Of a stretch of DNA of 64,000 nt, positions 59,048 to 64,000 are shown one piece after another (position 1 is the first letter of the stretch; every line of letters starts with the position of its first letter). The position numbers and the translations under genes are program-made. The notes under the pieces were generated by a model. That model searched no databases. It was not told the origin of the DNA and saw nothing but the letters and a program-made list of their open reading frames with translations. The stretch comes from CAVWSM01 sp963799425 (GTDB lineage Bacteria > Actinomycetota > Actinomycetes > Jiangellales > Jiangellaceae): positions 1 through 64,000 of the forward strand of contig CAWCXA010000007.1 in assembly GCA_963799425.1 (NCBI GenBank), written 5' to 3'.

Positions 59048-60589
59048 CTAGCACCGCGCGCCGTCCGCCGGGGGTGTGCCCTGCAGGAGGTAGGCGTCCA
59101 CCGCAGTGTCGACGCAGTCGCTACCCGTCATGTACGCCGTGTGCACGTCGCCCTCGTACGTGAGCAGCACGCCCGACTCGAGCTGATCGGCCAGCCCGAC
59201 GGCCCATCCGTACGGCGTCGCCGGGTCGCCCGTCGTGCCGACAACCAAGATCGGAGCGGCGCCCGTTGCCGAGACCGGTCCCATGTCGTTGACCGCGGGT
59301 ACGGGCCAATGGGCGCACACGAGGTTGCCCCAGGCGAGGTAGGGGCCGAACCTCGGCGACGCTGCGGCGTAGGCACCCACCTCGGCCTCCACGTCGGCCA
59401 CCGATTTGACCGAGTTGCTGTCGAGGCAGTTGACGGCGTAGATCGCCTCGTTCTGGTTGCCACGGAAACTGCCGCTGGATTCCCGCCCAAGGTAGATGTC
59501 CGCAAGGGTCATGAGCGCAGTCCCGTCGCCATCGAGCGCACGCGCCAGTGCGGCACCCAGCGCGGGGTAGCCCTGCGACTTGTCGAAGTACAGCGGCAAG
59601 GCGACACCGAGGACCGCCAGCGACTGCGTCAGCTCGCGCCCGTCTGCCGGCAGCGGCTCGGCGTCGATGTCCGCCATGAGCCGGTCGAACCGCGCCAGTG
59701 CCCGCTGCTTCGTCGACCCCAGCGGGCAGCGTTCGGTTTCGAGGCACGCATCGACGTACGACTGGAACGCCTGCTCGAAGCCTGCGGCCTGTTGGAGCGA
59801 GACGTCGGTCCCCGAGAGGCTGGGGTCCAAAGCACCGTCGAGGACCATGCGACCGACGCGCTGCGGGAACTGCTCGGCGTACGCCGCGCCGATGTCGGTG
59901 CCATAGGACTTGCCGAGGTAATGCAGTTGCTCGTCGCCGAGCACCCCGCGCAGCACGTCCACGTCTCGCGCTACGTCCCGCGTGCCAATGTGCGGCAGCA
60001 GGCTTTCCGACTGTTGCCGGCATCCGGTTGCGAACTCGGCGCTGGCCGAGTCGATCGCGGAGACCTCGCCGGCGTCGTCTGGTGTTGCATCTGCCGCCAC
60101 GAACGCAGCCAGATCGTCGTCCGCGAGGCAGTCGACCGGGTTCGACTGCCCAACACCACGAGGGTCGAACCCCACAACGTCGAAACGTTCGAGCACCGGC
60201 TCGGTCGCCACTGAGCTCGCGGCCCGGGCGTAGTCGATCCCCGATGCACCCGGCCCACCCGGGTTGACGATCAGCGAGCCGATCCGTTGGCTCTGGTCGC
60301 CAGCGGGCGCCCGTAGGAGCGCGAGCTCGATCGTCTCGCCACCAGGCGACGCGTAGTCAACGGGCACCGTGAGCGTCGCGCACTCGAACTCCCCATCGCA
60401 GCCGGTCCACTGAGGTTGCTGTTCATAGAACCGCGCCAACTCAGGGGCGACGTCGGAGGGCGCCGCGGCCGGTTGTGCTTCCGCCGCGGGCCGCCGGCTG
60501 CCGGGCTCGTCGCCATCGCCGCTCGAGCACGCTGCGGCAAGGAGGAGTACGGCGACCGCGGCGGCGGCGCCTCGGTTGGCTCTGGTCAC
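59048..60589 (-). CDS. Secreted alpha/beta hydrolase, tripeptidyl aminopeptidase-like (S33)
   Basis: Lipoprotein exopeptidase-like hydrolase of 513 residues. The signal GAAAAVAVLLLAAACSSGDGD ends in a lipobox (A-A-A-C). Features of the SlpD/SlpE, tripeptidyl-aminopeptidase group: VNPGGPGASGIDYARAA (oxyanion loop), VVGFDPRGVGQSNPVDC, nucleophile elbow HYLGKSYGTDIGAAYAEQFP (GKSYGT), acid region ILVVGTTGDPATPYGWAVGL and catalytic His in YEGDVHTAYMTGSDCVD, followed by the C-terminal TAP-like domain. It probably removes short peptides from exported or environmental substrates. GTG start overlaps the RicT stop (GTGA). Confidence 0.93.
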   Translation of the reverse strand: MTRANRGAAAAVAVLLLAAACSSGDGDEPGSRRPAAEAQPAAAPSDVAPELARFYEQQPQWTGCDGEFECATLTVPVDYASPGGETIELALLRAPAGDQSQRIGSLIVNPGGPGASGIDYARAASSVATEPVLERFDVVGFDPRGVGQSNPVDCLADDDLAAFVAADATPDDAGEVSAIDSASAEFATGCRQQSESLLPHIGTRDVARDVDVLRGVLGDEQLHYLGKSYGTDIGAAYAEQFPQRVGRMVLDGALDPSLSGTDVSLQQAAGFEQAFQSYVDACLETERCPLGSTKQRALARFDRLMADIDAEPLPADGRELTQSLAVLGVALPLYFDKSQGYPALGAALARALDGDGTALMTLADIYLGRESSGSFRGNQNEAIYAVNCLDSNSVKSVADVEAEVGAYAAASPRFGPYLAWGNLVCAHWPVPAVNDMGPVSATGAAPILVVGTTGDPATPYGWAVGLADQLESGVLLTYEGDVHTAYMTGSDCVDTAVDAYLLQGTPPADGARC

Positions 60590-61470
60590 AGGCCCGCGTC
60601 CGGCGTCCAGCGCATGCCGGCGTCGATGGCGCGTTCGAACTCCTGGCGTGAGCCGCAGACGCTTGCCTTGGGGCACGACGTCCGCCGGCCCGACTCCTGG
60701 TCCTTGATCACGATGAGATCGGCCGGCACGTTGTAGCCGACAACCGTCCCCTCGACCGGTTCGGCCTCCGCCGTCGGTGCGCCGCACGCGTGCGCACCCA
60801 GCTTGGGGACCGACTTCTTGAAATCGAGGTAGAGCGGGTGCTCGTACTTGAGGCAGCACATGAGACGTCCGCACGCGCCCGAGATCTTGAGCGGGTTGAG
60901 CGGCAGGTCCTGGTCCTTGGCCATCCTCACGCTGACGGGCTCGAAGTCCTTGAGAAACGTCGAGCAACAGGTGTCGCGCCCGCACGGCCCCAGCCCGGTC
61001 TGCACTCGCGCCTCGTCCCGGGCGCCGATCTGGCGCAGGTCGACCCGCGCACGGACCTCGCGCGCCAGCTCGCGCACCAGCCCGCGGAAGTCCACCCGGT
61101 GGGGAGCGGAGAAGTAGAAGGTCACGAGCTCGTCGATGTCTGGGCGACGCTCGGTGTAGTCAACCGCGACGATCTTCATCGGCAAACCGTGCTCACGGAC
61201 CATGCGCTTGGCGATGATGCGGGCGTCCGCCTTGCGGCGGCGGTTGCGCTCGTCGCGCTCGAGGTCCTCATCGCCGGCAATCCCCGCGCACTTCGGCAGG
61301 CCGCCGATCTCCTCGCTCACGTACGCCGGCGCCCAGATGACCTCGGCAACCTCGGGGCCGTCGTCGGTGGGGACGAGCACCCTGTCGCCGACCTTCGGCT
61401 CGAGCGCGCCGGGGTCGAGGTAGTAGAGACGGCCGTATCTGTTGAACGCGACCGCCATCACCATGGCCAT
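60586..61470 (-). CDS. ricT: PSP1/RicT-family regulatory iron-sulfur protein
   Basis: PSP1 C-terminal domain protein of 294 residues, orthologous to Bacillus YaaT/RicT, which together with RicA/RicF binds FeS clusters and affects RNase Y activity and phosphorelays. Signatures: VAFNRYGRLYYLDPGALEPKVGD, DYTERRPDIDELVTFYFSAPHRVDFRGLVREL in pieces, the cysteine motif GLGPCGRDTCCSTFL, and SGACGRLMCCLKYEH. Extra cysteines near the end (CPKASVCGS) are not part of the usual motif. In actinobacteria ricT often lies upstream of this type of secreted hydrolase and near holB/tmk. Start may be any of three closely spaced ATGs (61470, 61464, 61458). Confidence 0.88.
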   Translation of the reverse strand: MAMVMAVAFNRYGRLYYLDPGALEPKVGDRVLVPTDDGPEVAEVIWAPAYVSEEIGGLPKCAGIAGDEDLERDERNRRRKADARIIAKRMVREHGLPMKIVAVDYTERRPDIDELVTFYFSAPHRVDFRGLVRELAREVRARVDLRQIGARDEARVQTGLGPCGRDTCCSTFLKDFEPVSVRMAKDQDLPLNPLKISGACGRLMCCLKYEHPLYLDFKKSVPKLGAHACGAPTAEAEPVEGTVVGYNVPADLIVIKDQESGRRTSCPKASVCGSRQEFERAIDAGMRWTPDAGL

Positions 61471-62468
61471 TGAGGGACTCTAACCCGCGCCTGGCCAGCC
61501 TGTCTGGGTGAGTGACCTGCAGATTCGCCCGGCGACTCGGGCCGCCCCGACCGGCTCGGGCGCAGCACGAGATAGAGGAGCGCGTACGCGATCGTGCTGA
61601 GCACTCCGACGCCGGCAAATCGGACGAGCTGGCTGCGGGTACCGGAGTCGTGCGCCGCGCGCCGCCCTAGTCGCGCCGCGACCTCGCGGACCGGAATGGA
61701 GCCGGTGGCCATCCCCCACCCAACTCGGGCCACTCCCCTGATATCGGTTATCGCGGTCGGCACGATGTGGACAGTCGAGTGCGGGTCGTCCACCCAGTCG
61801 ACGGGGACCTCGTGGATTCGTAGGCCGACGCGTTCGGCGAGCACGAGCAGCTCAGTGTCGAAGAACCAGCCAGTGTCGCCGATCAGCGGGAGGAGCTCGC
61901 GGGCGTGTTCGGCGCGGATGGCCTTGAAGCCGCACTGCGCGTCGCTGAACCGTGTCCGGAGGGCGACATGGAGCAGAGTGTTGTACGCACGCGAGATCAG
62001 CTCTCGCTTCGGGCCGCGCACGACATTGGAGCCATGTGCCAGCCGCGTCCCGATCGCAAGGTCGCTGTGTCCCGACAGCAGCGGCGCCACCAGCGGCAGC
62101 AACGCGTCGAGGTCGGTCGACAGGTCTATGTCCATGTAGGCCAGCACCTGTGCGTCGCTTCCGCTCCACACGGTGCTCAGAGCGCGGCCACGTCCAGGCT
62201 CGGCGACTCGGATCGCTTCGACCTCGGGGAAGCGCTCCGCGAGGAGGCAAGCCTCGCGCCAGGTACCGTCGGTCGAGCCGTTGTCCGCGATCGTGATGCG
62301 TGCGTTGAAGGGGAAGCGCTTCAGAAGGTAGTCGTGCAGCCGCTCAACGCCCGATCGAAGGCCGCGCTCCTCGTTTCGAACGGGAAGCACGATGTCGACC
62401 TGGATGGGCGGTGCTGGCGGATTCTCCGCACGGGTTGTCATGTGCTGCCTCAGCGTTGTGGTCGTCAT
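61458..62468 (-). CDS. GT2 glycosyltransferase with truncated GtrA tail
   Basis: Membrane-associated polyprenyl-phosphate glycosyltransferase of 336 residues. VDIVLPVRNEERGLRSGVER and ITIADNGSTDGTWREACLLA are the GT-A nucleotide-binding parts, AYMDIDLSTDLDALLPLV holds the DxD, FSDAQCGFKAIRAEHARELL and DTGWFFDTELLVLAERVGLR complete a DPM1/dolichyl-phosphate glucosyltransferase-like domain. Related actinobacterial proteins are fused to a four-helix GtrA domain; here only the first helix (LVRFAGVGVLSTIAYALLYL) remains, then a hydrophilic tail, so GtrA is deleted. ATG 62468 behind AAGGTGG. Transcribed after the histidine kinase gene (18 bases apart). Confidence 0.88.
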   Translation of the reverse strand: MTTTTLRQHMTTRAENPPAPPIQVDIVLPVRNEERGLRSGVERLHDYLLKRFPFNARITIADNGSTDGTWREACLLAERFPEVEAIRVAEPGRGRALSTVWSGSDAQVLAYMDIDLSTDLDALLPLVAPLLSGHSDLAIGTRLAHGSNVVRGPKRELISRAYNTLLHVALRTRFSDAQCGFKAIRAEHARELLPLIGDTGWFFDTELLVLAERVGLRIHEVPVDWVDDPHSTVHIVPTAITDIRGVARVGWGMATGSIPVREVAARLGRRAAHDSGTRSQLVRFAGVGVLSTIAYALLYLVLRPSRSGRPESPGESAGHSPRQAGQARVRVPQWPW

Positions 62469-62486
62469 GACCACCACCTTCTGAGG

Positions 62487-64000
62487 TCAGGATGTGCTGA
62501 CCCTGGTGGCAACCTGTGAGGTCGCTGGGGACGGCTTCGCCTCGGCCGCTCCGACCGGCTCGGGTGCGAGCGGCAGCTGCACGCGGAAGGTTGCTCCCGC
62601 GCCGGGGCTGGTCTGGAGCGTGATGCGCCCGCCATGTGCGGCAATCAGCGCAGCCGCAATGGAAAGCCCAAGGCCGGTGCCGCCTGCGGCACGGCTGCGG
62701 GACGCGTCGCCGCGATAGAAGCGCTCGAAGACCTGGGCCGCCGCCTCGTCGTCGAGGCCAGGCCCCTGATCTGCGACCTCGAGGAACGCGTGCGGACCGT
62801 CGGCATCGTTGGTGGTGCCGACTCGCACGGTGATGGGCGTTCCGGCGGGCGTATGACTCGTCGCGTTGGCGAGCAGGTTGCCGAGCACCTGACGCAGCCG
62901 CGCCTCGTCGCCCACCACGACGGGCACACGGTCCGGTGTGCCAATGACCTCCAGCTCGATCCGGCGATCCGGAGCGACGACGCGCATGTCCCCAACACCT
63001 TCGGTCGCCAGGGTGAGGAGATCGACCGGTCGTTGGTCGAGCGGGCGCTGCTGGTCGAGGCGGGCGAGGAGCAACAGATCGTCAACCAAGAGACCCATGC
63101 GGCGAGCTTCGTCCTCCACACGACGGAAGGCTCTCGCGACGTCGGCTGGTTCGGCAGCAGCGCCCTGCCGGTACAGCTCGGCATACCCACGTATCGACGT
63201 CAGTGGCGTACGCAGCTCGTGGCTGGCATCGCCGACGAACCGTCGCATGCGCTCCTCAGACGCGCGGGCCTCAGTCTCAGATTCCTCGCGAGCGCGGAAG
63301 GCTGCCTCGATCTGGCCGAGCATCGAGTTGAACGACTGGGCCAGCCGTCCGACCTCGGTGCGCGGATCGCCTTCGGGCACGCGGTGCGACAGGTTGCCGG
63401 CCGCAATGGCCTCGGCCGTGCGTTCGACCCCGACGAGCGGACGCAGACTGGAGCGGACCAAGACATACGCGACGACGGCCAGCAGGAGCAGCACGGCTCC
63501 ACCGACCGCCGCGGTGATCGTCATCAACCGGTCGGTCGTGCTCTGGACACTGTCGAGGGACAGCGCGACCGTGACGCTCTCGCCATTAGGAAGAGCCTCT
63601 GTGATGACGCGCCACTCGCCACCGCCGGTCGCCGAGCCGACGGTGTACGGCGCATCGCCGAGGGCGGTCACGGCGGCCGCGTCAAGTTTCGGAAGGTCAG
63701 GGCTCGCGTCACCGTCGGTTGTGTCGCCCTCGTCGAGCAATGAGCCGTCGGCGCCGTTGGCTTGGACGACATACGTCGTTCCCGCCTCACCGCCAGGGAG
63801 TGGACGGCCGTTCTCGTAGAGACCGCGCCCGTGCATGACATCGTTGACCGCCATCCGCGAGGCATCCTCGAGCTGCGTGTCGACGCGGTCGACGAGGTAC
63901 GACCGGAGCAGCGTCACGGAGGCGCCACCGGACGCCAGAATTGCCGCCGCGAGCAGACCGAGCATCGCCGCGACGAGGCGTACGCGCAGCGGTGTCCGCG
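62487..64000 (-). CDS. HAMP-domain sensor histidine kinase (5' end outside window)
   Basis: Membrane sensor kinase; the frame stays open to the window edge, so the first residues are missing. Seen: first helix LVAAMLGLLAAAILASGGAS, an extracytoplasmic sensor of ~120 residues, second helix AVGGAVLLLLAVVAYVLVRS, HAMP (LRPLVGVERTAEAIAAGNLS), HisKA with phosphoacceptor His in FVGDASHELRTPLTSIRGYA, then N-box LGNLLANATSHTPAGTP, G1 LEVADQGPGLDDEA, F-box FERFYRGD and G2 GGTGLGLSIAAALIAAHGG. It should phosphorylate an OmpR-type response regulator encoded further upstream, outside this window. Coupling with a GT2 gene is a recurring actinobacterial arrangement; the stimulus is unknown. Confidence 0.92.
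   Translation of the reverse strand, partial: RTPLRVRLVAAMLGLLAAAILASGGASVTLLRSYLVDRVDTQLEDASRMAVNDVMHGRGLYENGRPLPGGEAGTTYVVQANGADGSLLDEGDTTDGDASPDLPKLDAAAVTALGDAPYTVGSATGGGEWRVITEALPNGESVTVALSLDSVQSTTDRLMTITAAVGGAVLLLLAVVAYVLVRSSLRPLVGVERTAEAIAAGNLSHRVPEGDPRTEVGRLAQSFNSMLGQIEAAFRAREESETEARASEERMRRFVGDASHELRTPLTSIRGYAELYRQGAAAEPADVARAFRRVEDEARRMGLLVDDLLLLARLDQQRPLDQRPVDLLTLATEGVGDMRVVAPDRRIELEVIGTPDRVPVVVGDEARLRQVLGNLLANATSHTPAGTPITVRVGTTNDADGPHAFLEVADQGPGLDDEAAAQVFERFYRGDASRSRAAGGTGLGLSIAAALIAAHGGRITLQTSPGAGATFRVQLPLAPEPVGAAEAKPSPATSQVATRVSTS

Noticed and set aside
1..64000. CRISPR array, insertion sequence or prophage
   Set aside because: No regularly spaced repeats, transposase, integrase or phage structural genes were seen; the HNH gene is a chromosomal 13E12-type family member, not a phage terminase neighbour.

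Overview
The window is 64 kb of high-GC chromosomal DNA from an actinomycete. Mycothiol synthesis (mshA beside ybjN and gpmA), a DUF222/HNH (13E12-type) endonuclease, DUF2516, DUF3180 and DUF6421 proteins, many GTG/TTG starts and ATGA/GTGA gene overlaps all fit Actinomycetota. Gene content looks most like Propionibacteriales/Nocardioidaceae, but that rank is inference. No insertion sequence, prophage, CRISPR array or rRNA is visible; one tRNA (Thr-CGT) is present.

Layout. 0-8.6 kb: gpmA (cut by the window edge), an MFS exporter, ybjN, mshA, an ArsR-type regulator, a macro-domain protein, then a minus-strand run DUF2516 - alpha/beta hydrolase - AlaX-type editing protein, and divergent asparaginase and dtd. 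8.9-27.7 kb: the actinobacterial tilS - hpt - ftsH - folE - folP - folB - folK - DUF3180 neighbourhood, interrupted by plus-strand genes (a DUF6421 / SDR / threonine-aldolase operon and a secreted beta-propeller protein) and a minus-strand alcohol dehydrogenase, followed by a zinc metalloprotease, dacB and ppa. 27.7-35.2 kb: an amino-sugar (probably MurNAc/GlcNAc) uptake and catabolism cluster: ABC transporter with a NgcE-like binding protein, MurQ etherase, divergent RpiR/MurR regulator, then a decayed stretch, bioY and a ROK kinase. 35-44.5 kb: LtrA protein, several hydrolases, the HNH endonuclease and two ECF sigma genes with small YCII/DUF1203 neighbours. 44.5-45.8 kb: a deletion fusion of a penicillin-acylase head to an M28-peptidase tail. 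46.3-58.2 kb: an island of membrane and small proteins (ZIP transporter, DUF1254/DUF1214, CYTH, YihY, DUF7144, K+ channel, AI-2E, two carboxymuconolactone-decarboxylase-fold proteins, DUF1269, lipoprotein) around a large MalT/LAL-type LuxR regulator. 58.3-64 kb: tRNA-Thr, ferritin, a secreted tripeptidyl-aminopeptidase-like hydrolase, RicT/PSP1, a GT2 glycosyltransferase and a sensor histidine kinase cut by the window edge.

The most interesting signal is a ~21-bp sequence of the form TTCA-N7-(T)CT-GTGTGATGC. I found six related copies. They lie 60-125 bp in front of DUF1254, CYTH, DUF7144, both CMD genes and DUF1269, so every apparent transcription unit of the 46-58 kb island other than the regulator itself starts behind one. 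A plausible reading is an undescribed regulon controlled by the central LuxR protein.

A caution for all gene calls: about 20 single-base frameshifts interrupt otherwise well-conserved genes (15 look like extra bases, 5 like missing bases). In each case adding or removing one base restores a family-typical protein. Uncorrected sequencing error is the simplest explanation; where I call a gene frameshifted, the coordinates span the repaired reading.
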